Part shown: positions 10,724-21,145 of the stretch, piece after piece
Numbering within the stretch: position 1 is the stretch's first letter
Layout: each line of letters begins with the position of its first letter
Source of the DNA: Russula earlei
Taxonomy: Eukaryota > Basidiomycota > Agaricomycetes > Russulales > Russulaceae
Direction of reading: 5' to 3'
NCBI GenBank assembly: GCA_025769875.1
Contig: JAGFNK010000552.1
Coordinates: forward strand, 1 to 34,034
DNA: 34,034 bases
Notes under the pieces: generated by a model
Told to the model about the DNA's origin: nothing
What the model saw: the letters and a program-made list of their open reading frames with translations, nothing else
Databases searched by the model: none
Made by a program: the position numbers and the translations under genes

Positions 10724-11578
10724 GGCAGTACAAGGGCACAGGATGAACCCACCGAGTGTCAAAGTGCCGAGTTCGTCTTTTTTATCTGCAAGACGTAGGA
10801 AGAACCCACGAAGTAATCCATTTTGGCCGGTTGCGCAAGGTCCATCTTCAGGTTGGCACACATATTGGCACTGAGGGATGAGTTTTGCAATCGATAGCCA
10901 GTTAGTCCATTGGGGTCGCGACGGAACGAACATCATTGGCACAGGCGTCCACCAGAACTGGCACAGGCGCTTCAGCGCATGGCACATATGAGCACGTGAT
11001 ACCGAGCAGCGGCAAGGACGACATCGTGCCAATACGAATAGTGGAGCGGGCACGGGCACTTTGGACAAGGTTCATTTCTTGTGTGTTGACAGAGACCCTG
11101 ATGGGTGCCCAGGGGAAGAGAAACGGCGCCCAGATGCCGTGGAGCCATTGCCCATAAATTATTATGACCCGTCCGCGCCACGCGTGAACGACGTCGAGAG
11201 GACGAACGCGAACGGCGCCGCCGAGCATGGGAAAGCGATAAGAACCCATCCAGTCAGGAACAATGTGGCCTGTCGTGCCGCGTCCGGGTGAAAAAAGATA
11301 GATGCGAATGCCCTGTTCAGTTGGCACCAGTCGCGTATGGGCACCGCTGGGCGTAATCTTTTGAACGGATTGATGGGACGGCGATGCGTAAGTGGCTCTA
11401 GTCGGCGGTCGGCACAGTACGAAATACAGAAGGGGGCGAAGAAATCACTGGCACTCGCGCTGGTGGTTCGGCGCGTTGCCATATTGAGCCCGACAGACCC
11501 AAAATAGACACGTGGGGCGGGAAAAAAAAAAAAAAAAGCGGGCACGCTTTTGCAAATTGCCAACCGCAAGTCGGGCAC
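10707..11578. repeat. Dense cluster of GGCAC motifs upstream of copy 3
   Basis: The pentamer GGCAC, often as TTGGCAC or CTGGCAC, occurs 15 times on the plus strand: 10707, 10735, 10855, 10867, 10938, 10960, 10981, 11049, 11055, 11323, 11340, 11411, 11450, 11541 and 11574. The complement GTGCC occurs 4 times (10764, 11026, 11105, 11275). Chance would give about one or two per strand in this length. The cluster starts at the 5' end of copy 3 and fills the gap to the parental Med25 gene. It could be an array of transcription-factor sites or a decayed short-motif repeat. No coding gene was recognised between 10724 and 11749. Confidence 0.6.
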
Positions 11579-11749
11579 GCAGTGATTCACTATATTTGTA
11601 CATCATTTCAGTTATCGTTTCTCATATCATATTTCTACAAGCCTCGTTCCTTACAACACAGCAGGATGAACAGAGTGAGAGAAGTAATAAGTTAACGTGA
11701 ACGTCGACAAAGCCGCCCTGGGGGTATACGGTAACAACGGTAACGTCCG

Positions 11750-14700
11750 TCACTGACCCGGGCCGGGGCCGCCTTCCCCCCTACGATGCAGAAATGACTG
11801 GTACATGTCCAACGTCACGCCGCCGGCGGAACCAGGGGGCATCCCGCCCATCCCGACGACGCCAGCCAGGCCACCAGGGCCAGTAGCGGCACCAACCACG
11901 GCGGACTCGCCGCGACCGTCCAGGCTCGTTCCAGCGGTGCTCAATCCCCCAAAGCTGGCACCGCTCACGGGAGGGTTCAGGGCCAAGCCGAGACTGCTGG
12001 CGGGGCCATTCATCCCGTTTCCGCCGTTGCGAAACCCGCCCATCTCGAGGCCGTTGCTTGCTCCCGTGATACCCGCGGGGCCAATGCTGCCGATACTCAG
12101 AGGGCCCAAGGCGCCAGACAAGCCGAACCCTGCGTTCGCGCTGCCTGTGTTCATGAGCGCGCCACCGAGACTGTTGCCGACGCCAGCGCCAAGCCCGCCA
12201 TTTAGCGCGCGGTGCACTTCCAAAAAAGTGCGCTGTTGATTCTGCTGAATTTGGTGTTGCTGTTGCTGCTGCTGCTGAGCGTGAGCCTGCTGGTGCTGTT
12301 GAAGATGTTGCAACGATGTTGGCTGCACCAACAACCCACTCGCAATCGCATTCGCCTGACTTCCGGGCACGAACGGGTTGAGTTCTCCCTGCTTAAGCCC
12401 CATCTTCCCGAATATAGAACCGGTATTCGGTATATTAACCCCGACGTTTTTGGGGGAACTACCTGCTATCTGCTGCTGCTGCTGCTGTTGATGCTGTTGC
12501 TGCCGGTGCTGTGGCTGTGGCTGTGGCTGCTGCTGGGGTATGGCACCAGTGTTAGGCATGGGGATGTTCATTCCCTGCATAGCCTGGAAGTGATGCTGTT
12601 GGCGAACGAATATCTGCATGATCGTCTTGCTTAGCTGGGGCTCAGGCAGGGACCGATAATTTGGCGGCAGCTTGTCGAAGATCACCTGCCGGATCGCGGG
12701 GTCCAACTGTGGCAATCGCGAAGTCGGGAGTGGGGGCATCCCAGTAGTTGGGAACACTGCGCCGAGCAAGCCCTGCGCGAACGGCGCGATGAGTATGTTC
12801 ATTGTGGGGCGGTTCATGCCCTGGATCTCCCAACCGGCAACGGCATACTATCAAGGAAATGAGAGGGCATCTTTTCGGGAACAGCGGCGACCTACATAAC
12901 TCTTGTCCCTTAGCAACTTAACCAGCTGCCCATAATGGTGCTCGTCCGTCCCAGGTGCGGGATGGATCTGCATTATCGCAGGGTTGGTCTTCCTGATCCA
13001 CTCCTGGAACTCATCCATTGACACTGTGGGCCCGGCAGGTGCAAGTGACAAGCCTTTCGGCCACGTTGACGTCAACCTTGGATGGTCCGTAAGTGTAAGA
13101 CCTCGACTGACAAAAATGGAAAAGAAATACGCACGGGTTGCCCTTCGAAGTGGTCGCTGTAACCTGCGCACGCACCTCCTTCTTCTCGTTCCGAGTGGTG
13201 TCCGTCCCCTGCCACATAAGTGTCCCCGACCACTGGTGATCTCCGAAGCTTCCCCCTGTGCTCGGACCAGCTGTTGCATTCGTTCCTGCGCTGTTCCCGC
13301 CAACTGCGAGACCCTGGTTGTTCTGTGCGAGCCCACGCTGCTCAGCAAGCTTCTTCATCTGCGCTGCTGCGACAGCAGGTGTGATCTGTGGTGGCTGCTG
13401 TCCAATGCTATTGCTGTGCGAATGCCCATGCTGCGGCGCTGCACTAAGCGCATGCGCATCAGGAACAGACACACTGCCTAGACCGACCTGTGGTGGGATC
13501 TCGGTCGCAGCAGGATTGGATCCCTGGAGTAGTGCTGCATTTGCATTTGCAGTTGAGCCAGGGCCCGTGCTTGCCCTCAATTTGAAGTTTACGTTCATTG
13601 GCGACGAATATGTCGTGTTCGGGGTCATTGGTATTCCCGGTTTCCACTGTGTTGCGACTTGTGGTGCAGATTGTGAGCTCGTAGATGGTGTCGACTGAGG
13701 GGTCGCAGACACGGCGGGCGTCGGTAGCGGCTTTGTATTGGAATTCGGCGCAGAGTCATGAGGCTGGGATGATCCCTGCGCCTGCCCCGACGCCAGAAAT
13801 CTCTTCGTCTGCATCACTTTCATCACGAACTCAAGACCCTTTTTGTACACGGCCATCTGCTGAGCGAGCGTCATGTCGTACTGTTTCGCCTCCTCGGTAC
13901 GCCCGGCTTGTGCGGCCTCCATTTGCCTGTTACGCATCCCGATGATGCGTATCTCCACTTGCTTGAGTTTAGCCTGCAAATCTGCAACATCGGCATTTGC
14001 CATTTGCCCTAGATTGAGGGGTAGCGAAGGAGGTTGAGATGGGGGTTGAGGTTGAGGTTGCATTGGCGGTTGTACTTGGGGCTGTGATGTAGTCAGCGAT
14101 GGACTTTGGGTCGGAGGCTGAGTAGGCTTGTGGTGGTCGTGTCAGATTAGGCAGTGAGGGTGCCTGCTGTGGCGGGTTTGGTTTAGAGGGAAGGGGTACG
14201 ATTCTGCACCGATGCGGGCGCAAGTTCCGGTGTGGGTTGAGTGAGATCAATGACGCCCGATTCTGGTGGTTCGCGTAGAGGAGGTTTCGGTGGAGAGGCT
14301 TGAGGCGCCGGGGAGGCAAAGGCAGAGGATGGTGGAGCAGGGGCGGGGGCTGGAGGGACCAAGGGACTCGATTGTGGGATTGGTCTTTTTGCAGCGGCCA
14401 AGGCCGGGGACGCGGTCTGTGAGGGAGGTCTTACTAGTTTTCGGGCCGGGTGAGCGTTGCTCAGCGGGAGTCTCTGCAGGACGCTTGGCGGGGATTGTAG
14501 GTGGGACTGCGGCTGAGATAGAACCATGAGCGGCCTTATAGAGTCGGAGAGATGGGTCAAGGCAAGTACCTCTGGGTTTAGGTGACGGCGTAAAGCCCGA
14601 TAGTAGAACGGTGTGATGAGGGCGGGTAGGAAACCATGGTAGTAATCGCGCATCTGAGATCTATTGGATGAGATGCTGTAAGGTGAGGGGGAGGTGATGT

Positions 14701-15512
14701 GACGCTGACAAGGAGTGACGCACGGTGGAAAAGAGCTCCGAGAATTTGGGAGAGGGGCGGACAAGCAGCATTGAACAGTTAATGTCGCGCTGTCAAGGGA
14801 TCATAGATCCGTAAAGTTCCGCACGGCGAGGGCAGTGCATTCACCTTCTTCAGCTCAGCGGGAACCGTCGTCCACGTGAGGTTGTCAAGAGCGGGCGAGG
14901 AATTCCAATACGGGTGCTTTGCATCGTCCGGTTGCCCAGCCGCGAAGTGCCATAAGTAACAAGAAAACTCCTCTTTAGGCTTGTCGCGAGACTCGTTCAG
15001 AGTTAGGGGACGTAGGGGCTTCTGATTGACACCACTCTTGAGGTTGTCGAACATCTGGCGATACTGAGGACGCGTGCATCGAGACGGACAGAAATCCAGA
15101 TACCTCTATTGCCGCAGCATAGCCCTCAAGTGCAGCCATCCCCAAGGACCCACCGGTGACGGTGCGACCTATCGCGAGTCTCGTCGGGTCTTCCTTCAGC
15201 TCATCGGGCACGCCCGAAGCAAAGAAACGATTGATAAAAAGTGGGGACCCATCGCAATCGGGGGGGCCGTACGTGACGATTCCGAGGCGGAGTTGCTGAG
15301 AAGATGGAGATTTAAGAGCAAATTCGAAAGCTGGATAGGAAACAGAGCTTTACATGTGGGGAGGAAGTACCTCCTGCGAGACGATGAAGGAGTTGAGGCA
15401 GGTAGACGTGAAGGACGTGGTGCCATTCGGATGCGAGGGTGATGCTAGAGTCGAAGACAACGGCGACGGCCGGTATTGGTGATGGGGAGTGGGAGGAAAA
15501 CGCACTCGCCAT
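11750..15512 (-). CDS. MED25: Mediator complex subunit 25 (vWA and ACID/PTOV domains)
   Basis: Exons: 15371-15512, 15104-15330, 14845-15063, 14724-14789, 14570-14660, 14210-14512, 13135-14117, 12896-13076 and 11750-12847, about 1102 residues. The N-terminal vWA domain (VAVVFDSSITLASEWHHVL, LRLGIVTYGPPD, GGSLGMAALEGYAAAIE) continues through PWFPTRPHHTVLLSGFTP to a Pro-rich linker. A coiled segment follows (ADLQAKLKQVEIRIIGMRNR). The ACID domain has HQWSGTLMWQG, then TSTWPKGLSLAP, MDEFQEWIRKTNPAIM and YAVAGWEIQGMNRPT. The C-terminus has two Gln-rich blocks and a Gly/Met-rich end. Med25 links activators to Mediator in the nucleus: vWA docks on Mediator and ACID binds activators. One base is in excess in the CCCGG run at about 14443-14450, where the frame moves from AEQRSP to ARKLVRPPSQ. 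Removing it makes the exon lengths add up. The 92-nt intron 14118-14209 is the least certain. Confidence 0.85.
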
Positions 15513-15802
15513 GATGATAGGAGGTGGGCAGCCTGAGGGCAGCGGGCGTGCAGGCAGGCGTCGAATGATGCAACCAAGGGTTCAGTGCAGCAATGCAGCA
15601 ATCGAGTATTCCCCGACGAGGACGAGGACGACGACGGTCGGTACGTAAAGGACAACCGGGACTCGGACCGGGCACGGACATCATCACAACACCACCCACA
15701 CGTCACGTAAAGACAACGTTGCGTTTGCACTCATATCCAGTACCGCTACGCTCTACAAAAGTAGTCCGAAAGATACGAGAACGCTAGTAGCTTTATACCT
15801 CT
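15513..15802. promoter_or_regulatory. Upstream region of MED25 / 3' flank of the GPI-type gene
   Basis: This 290-bp gap separates the MED25 start codon from the stop codon of the next minus-strand gene, so it must hold the MED25 promoter. No coding content was recognised. It has GA/CGA-rich stretches near 15600-15650 but no clear TATA box. Confidence 0.4.
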
Positions 15803-16531
15803 TTACAGTGACCGCCCGATGAGACCAATGATGGCCATCGATGCAGCACCGAATACAACTCGTCCGTTGACCCCCGCGTGCGACGCAGCGTTGGAATTAA
15901 CTGCCTGGGATGCACCAGGCGTGCCGGTGGCAGTGTTACCGCCAACCATGCTTAGCCATACGCTGTACGGGAGGACAGTACCACTGAACGTGGGAGTGTA
16001 TGGTGTCGTTGCAGGGAAGGCGGGAGTGAAGACGCCAGTCGTGACCAGGGTGTTGCCACTCGCATCCGTAGTCGTATATGTGAATGGAGTCGGGCCCCCT
16101 GGGGTTGTGGGTGTTGTACCCGGCTGGCCAACAGGTCCTTGTTGACCCTGGGTGGTCGTGGCAGCGGTAGCAGCAGTCCGGGATGTTGGCTGAGTAGTCA
16201 CAGAGGCAAGGGAAATGGTCGGAGAGGTCAGGGCAGTGGAGGTAGTGGCTGCCCCTCCTGGGCCTAAGGTTTGCCTGAGGTCCACAGAGTGTGAGTAAGG
16301 GGCATGGAGTGTGACAGAAACGCTCACAATACTTGTGTTAGAGACTGGCCAAAGGCATTAGTGGTGATCTGCTCGACTATGGTATTGCCCGCCCTTGATG
16401 GCGATTAGCGGCGAGGGCAAGGAGAGGTGCGAGAGTGGAGAAGCGTACGCATTTGTGGTAGTGATGAGCTGTTGAGCTAGGACGGAAAATCTGAGGGAAA
16501 GAATAAGAAGGATGGCACTAAAGGCCTTCAT
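15803..16531 (-). CDS. Small secreted Ser/Thr-rich protein with a GPI-anchor-type end
   Basis: Three exons (16449-16531, 16328-16393, 15803-16274) with 55- and 53-nt GT-AG introns give 206 residues. The start [21 protein letters not shown] is a clear signal peptide. After it come two related motifs ([14 protein letters not shown] and [13 protein letters not shown]), a Thr/Ser/Pro/Gly-rich middle, the block [16 protein letters not shown] and SVWLSMVG. The chain ends with small residues and a hydrophobic tail ([18 protein letters not shown]), the layout of a GPI-attachment signal. Proteins like this are widespread in mushroom-forming fungi and probably sit at the plasma membrane or cell wall. 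Their function is unknown. It is divergent from OLA1, with 160 bp between the two start codons. Confidence 0.8.
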
Positions 16532-16691
16532 TGGGAGGGGGTATGGGTGGTGGAGAACGGTCGCCGCTGCTGGGAGTGAGCGAGCGAGTGTGGTAAGCGA
16601 GGTGAACACTTTTTTGGAAATGAGCAATCGATGGGTCGCAAGGAGAACGCTCTCCCTCTCTTGCCCGGCTTTTGCTCCCGTAAAAAAAAGG
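16532..16691. promoter_or_regulatory. Shared divergent promoter of the GPI-type gene and OLA1
   Basis: The start codons of the two genes face away from each other across 160 bp, so both core promoters must overlap here. The stretch contains a TTGGGAGGGGGT block and a short A run just before the OLA1 ATG. No TATA box stands out. The arrangement is seen directly. Co-regulation is inferred. Confidence 0.5.
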
Positions 16692-18545
16692 ATGCCCCCT
16701 AAAAAGGCACAGGCTCAAGAGAAGAAAGTCCTCCTCGGTCGTCCCAGCAACAATCTCAAGATTGGTATCGTTGGTATGTCATGTTTCCCCCTCGTGGCCA
16801 TTTTCCTTAATCTTTCCGTCCGCCGTTCCATAGGTCTTCCCAACGTCGGAAAATCGTCTTTTTTCAATGTCCTATCCCAGACAGGTTAACGTCCTTCTCC
16901 TTTGTGTAACGAGCCAGTGTATCGACCTCCCGCTTTCCCGTAGATCTCGGAAAAGCTGCCAACTTTCCTTACGCGACCATTGATCCAGAGGCAAGTCATC
17001 CCGTCTATCATTTCGTTTAGATATTCATGTCCATCTGCTAGGAAGCTCGCGTACCAGTCCCCGACACGCGTTTCGATTGGTTATGCGAGCTTTACAAGCC
17101 CGCCTCCCGTGTCCCAGCGCACTTGACGTGCATTGATATCGCTGGTCTCACAGCAGTAAGCAAGCTCATTTCTTAAATTCGTCGGGACAAAGCAAACGTA
17201 TCCGAGCTAGGGCGCATCGACAGGCGCTGGACTTGGGAACGCGTTCCTCTCTCATGTACGTGCTGTCGACGGCATCTTCCAAGTCGTTCGCGCTTTCGAC
17301 GATGCGGAAGTCATCCATGTGGAAGGAGACGTCGACCCCATACGTGATATGGAGATTATCCAAAACGAGCTACGTCTCAAAGACATCGAATGGGTGCAGA
17401 AGCAAATCGATGGCCTCAAAAAGAGTGGTCGGAGTCTCGGCAATACGTCACTTGCAGACAAGGCTAAGAAGGAGGAAATCGTAAGTGGGTTGTCGTGTAG
17501 ATTAAGCGCGTCGAAGGACACAAAGTTTCCAGGGCACTGTTGAGAAAGTACTCAAGTGTTTAGAAGAAGACAAGAAGGACGTTCGGAAAGGCGATTGGTC
17601 CAACAAAGAGGTAAGTCTCTTGACTTTCCCTTGCCCTCTCCTTCCTTTCTCCTCGTACTTCATTCGTTTGAGATGACAAAGAGCGTGTTGCTCGAATCAA
17701 ACCCAGCTCATCGAGGCGGGAGTAACGCCCCAACATGCCTATGAGATAGTTTTCCTTCTGACCCCTGCCCGACGTCTTCCACACTTCTCAAATGACGGGA
17801 TTACTAATGGTACCGTCGCGCCTAGATTGACGTCGTAAACGGACTTTCTCTCCTGACAGCCAAACCTGTCACGTATCTGGTCAATCTTTCCGAGAAGGAT
17901 TATATCCGCAAGAAAAATAAATGGTATATAGGAAAACTTTTGGGCGTGAACCACGTTGATCTAGACACCCTCAGGTTACCTCGAATCAAAGCTTGGATCG
18001 ATGCCAACAACCCCTGGTGACCCACTCATTCCGTTCTCCGTTGCATTAGAAGAGCGTCTTGCCCCTTTGTCTCTCATAGACCAGGCGGAGGAAGAAAAGA
18101 ACCTCGGCGCAACGAGTGCATTGGGCAAAATCACGCAGGCCGGGTATACCTCTCTAGATGTAAGTTTTTGATCCCTTGTCCACCTGTTCTAGTGACACAA
18201 CCGATTCTCGTGCCCTGGGTCCCAGCTGATTCGGTATTTCACTTGCGGACCCGATGAAGGTGCGTGCCTGGACCATTCGCAGAGGAACGAAGGCACCGCA
18301 GGCGGCTGGCGTTATCCACACTGATTTCGAGAACAAGTTCATCTGTGGCGAAATCATGGCCTACGCGGACCTTCATGAGCATGGAAGCGAAGCTGCTGTC
18401 AAAGCCGCCGGTAAACTCCGGCAGCAAGGCAAGCCATACGAAAGTGGGTCAATCTCTCTTCTTCCTCTGTCCGAGTGAAATAAGGATTGATGTATGCTCC
18501 TTAGTGATTGATGGTGACATTGCATACTGGAAGGCAGGGGGTTGA
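16692..18545 (+). CDS. OLA1: Obg-like ATPase 1 / YchF family
   Basis: Ten exons: 16692-16773, 16834-16884, 16944-16990, 17042-17155, 17211-17480, 17533-17610, 17826-17923, 17975-18159, 18226-18443 and 18505-18545. The product is a cytosolic P-loop ATPase of the YchF subfamily, linked to translation and stress responses. Visible motifs are the Walker A loop [17 protein letters not shown]3 DIAGL, G4 NLSEKD (the NxxE type that gives ATP rather than GTP preference) and a C-terminal TGS region [11 protein letters not shown]...[19 protein letters not shown]. Two single extra bases break the frame, in the CCCC run 18011-18014 and the GG at 18259-18260. Without them the exons give 393 residues, the usual family length, so consensus error is the likelier reading. 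Intron 3 (16991-17041) begins with GC. The 215-nt intron 17611-17825 is unusually long for this gene. Confidence 0.88.
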
Positions 18546-19283
18546 GGGTGTGATGGATGAAAGAAGTACCCCTACAATAGGGAAAATGTATACGTCCGTG
18601 CTCCTTCCGCCCCTCTGACACTAGACATGTGCATAAACAGGAAGACGATCTCTTTCTACGGCTGTCCTGCTACTGGCTACCTGGTGACGACCCCACCTCA
18701 CGACCCGAGCGTTTTTCTCTGTCTGTTTGGCGCCATGTGTGATCATCAGTGAATTATGTTGACATTGACATCAAACACATCACCTCACAACAAGCGAATG
18801 CCACGTGACCCACTGACCGCTCCACTCTCCACGTTGACAGAATATTTGCCTTTCTTCGACATGCAGTCCGTCCCCATACCACACGTACACGTCTTTCGCC
18901 TTTCGATCCTAGCTGCGCCGTTTCATCTCGCCGCCTTGAGCTCCGGTCTGTTATTCCGAGTTCCAGCGAGGGCTCTGCCCTATCCCCATTGGGGGTAGGG
19001 GGGGAGACCATTAACCCCGTCTCATTTCGTGTACTCGTGGGATGGCCCCCCAATTGTGGGGCCGACCTAAATCCCCTCTCTGAGTCACAATCGCTCGGTA
19101 GATCTGCCCAATGCCTGTCTGCCGTCATCATCCTCTGTCCTCGTCCCTTGTCTCGTGGTGAACACAAGAAGGTGGAGCGGAGAGATCCGCGTGTGCCAAG
19201 GGGGTTGGCTGAACAGAAATCCGTAATTGGCCGCCAACGGCAGGCGAGGACGAGCGCTTGCGCGTTCCAATGACTAGTAGCCG
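18546..19283. other. Stretch without a recognised gene
   Basis: This is the 3' flank of OLA1 and the sequence up to the CpG-poor block. Open frames on both strands (for example 18754-19167 minus and 18989-19273 plus) show no domain, no splice-supported extension and no similarity to a family I know. CpG content is ordinary here, which makes the change at about 19284 sharp. Confidence 0.5.
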
Positions 19284-21021
19284 CTGAAAATTAACCTATG
19301 TGAGTTGTCACAAAAAGTGTTATGTTACAAATTTTCAGGGAATCAATTTTGATGTCTAGTTTATATTGAATTATTAAAAAATTTTGATATGAAGATTTTG
19401 GTAGAAGTACCATCCCCTACTATCCCTGTGCCCTTGTTTAGACAGCACCCTTGTTTGGACAGTCACACTCTGTCACCCCAAAAGTTTCAAATCCTGCCAG
19501 GTTGCTCTTGGCTTTCACCAGCACCGAGAGTTGAATATGTTGCTACTAGTACACTGAGCTTCACTTATCTAGACATTCTCATGCATATACATATACATGC
19601 AAGTGCATTTGGACACTGCACACTCACCCACTCAAGACTCACTCAATAAACTGATCTTGCATAATCTAAGGATCTAATAGTAATTAGATTACCAATGTAT
19701 ATACATAGGCCTAATTGACCATTGATGGCATGCAACTCATGACCCTCAGACTAAGAACTCTGACACAGCATTGGCTGGCAATTGTGACAAACAGCCATTT
19801 TTCAATTTCACTACACAACATGATTTTCATCAAAAAAAATTATTGGGTGTGTAGATAGAAGGTATTGTATACAAGTATGCAAAGTATCATAGTTGTTGAG
19901 TAAGAGATACATAAGAAATTGATGGTGTCTAAATAAGGGCACTGTCTGAACAAGGGTGCAGGGATAGTACTGATATCTCAGCAGTCTACCATATCTTGGC
20001 AGTCTTGTGAAGATATGATGCCCAGGTGATGGGAATGCACATGTCAGGAAGGTAGGCTGATGGGCCATTGATGCAGGGCAGAGGGAGAGATGCATATGAA
20101 CAACACAGAGCAGTGGTAGGAGACAAGAGGGTAGACTTCTCTGTGCACATGATGGGGATTTTGAGAACAAAGACAAGCTATTTCATATGTTTTACATGTA
20201 TGTTACTTAGGAGGTAAAATAGAAGAAAAGTGAATTTTAGGAGCTTTTGGAGTTGGGAATGGAATAAAATAGGAATGGAATTGTATACTAAGGGAACCTT
20301 GGACTTCAACAGAAATGACATATTGCCTGTCTGTCTGGCTGATGCACTTGCTCTGGTTTTGGTGTGTGCATGTGATTGAGTTGCATGTTTGTGTTTTTGT
20401 CAGATACAGAAGAGCTGGAGCCAATATGGAATGAAGGAAAAGTTCTTAGTTTTTCAGACATTTTTGATTTTGATCTGAATGAAACAAAGACAGAGAAAAG
20501 GAGCAAAAGTAATTTTATTCTCCCCTGAGGGGAGTGCAAAAAATTGAGGGATCAAAATGATCCCAGGGATGCACCATGTTGCACCATTGCACTCCTCTCC
20601 ACACACCCCTGGTGGCCCAAAACTGCCACAGTCACACTCAGCCAAAATAAGACCCAGGAACTACTGCTGTACTTCCATTTTTCCATGCTAGAATGACATC
20701 AAGAGAATCTAATGCTGCTACAAAGTTTTGAGTAGTTGTTTGAACAGACAAAGTGAAAAAAGCAAAGTGGCAAGATATAGATGACTGCTGAGAATATGTA
20801 TGTGGTTTATTTATTCACAACACATACACTAGATGATAAAAAACATCACCTTTTATTTGTCAGTGTTGAAGGTGCTAACCTCATACTGATTGGTGTATCA
20901 CTTGTTGGAAAATCAACTTATGTGACTGACAAACCTGAATAACAAAAGGCAATGTTATAATGTTACAAATGTAAAAAGACTTGACTTATATCAAATTGTG
21001 TTATCAAAAGCCACACTTTCA
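19284..21021. mobile_element. AT-rich, CpG-depleted block, probable relic of a methylated element
   Basis: Between the CpG at 19282 and the one at 21022 there is only a single CpG (at 19525), while both flanks are CpG-rich. TpG and CpA are abundant. This is the pattern left by C-to-T decay of methylated cytosines, which in fungi marks silenced repeats and transposons. The block also holds an inverted repeat (separate entry). It has no long coding frame. The best open stretch is about 40 codons at 20403-20528, ending in a stop and preceded by TTTTTGTCAG, which looks like an acceptor. No transposase or reverse-transcriptase motif was recognised, so the element type is unknown. Confidence 0.55.
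19418..19969. repeat. Inverted repeat, arms 19418-19463 and 19925-19969
   Basis: The left arm begins TACTATCCCTGTGCCCTTG and contains two tandem 17-nt units of the type CCCTTGTTTAGACAG. The reverse complement of the right arm begins TACTATCCCTGCACCCTTG and carries the same two units. About 38 of 45 positions agree. Several differences are C/T or G/A, as expected after deamination decay. The arms are 461 bp apart inside the CpG-depleted block. The outer flanks do not continue the match and no target-site duplication was found, so the boundaries of a foldback or MITE-like element are not established. Confidence 0.5.
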
Positions 21022-21145
21022 CGACATCTGCACCACCATTCGTGACTCATGTCAGAGTCTGTGGGGTTTGTTCATTATGGACAACCAAACATTTGAGTAA
21101 TCCCTGCCTTTATCAGAGGCATCTAACTTATTTTATTCTAATCCA

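Noticed and set aside
11805..12634. Pro-rich and Leu-rich plus-strand open frames (11805-12239, 12212-12634)
   Set aside because: They are the complement of the Gly/Met-rich and polyglutamine tail of MED25. CAG repeats read as CTG give the Leu runs.
17698..17760. Possible extra OLA1 exon inside the 215-nt intron ([15 protein letters not shown])
   Set aside because: The family has no residues at this point: NKE joins directly to [14 protein letters not shown]. The open stretch has no suitable donor.
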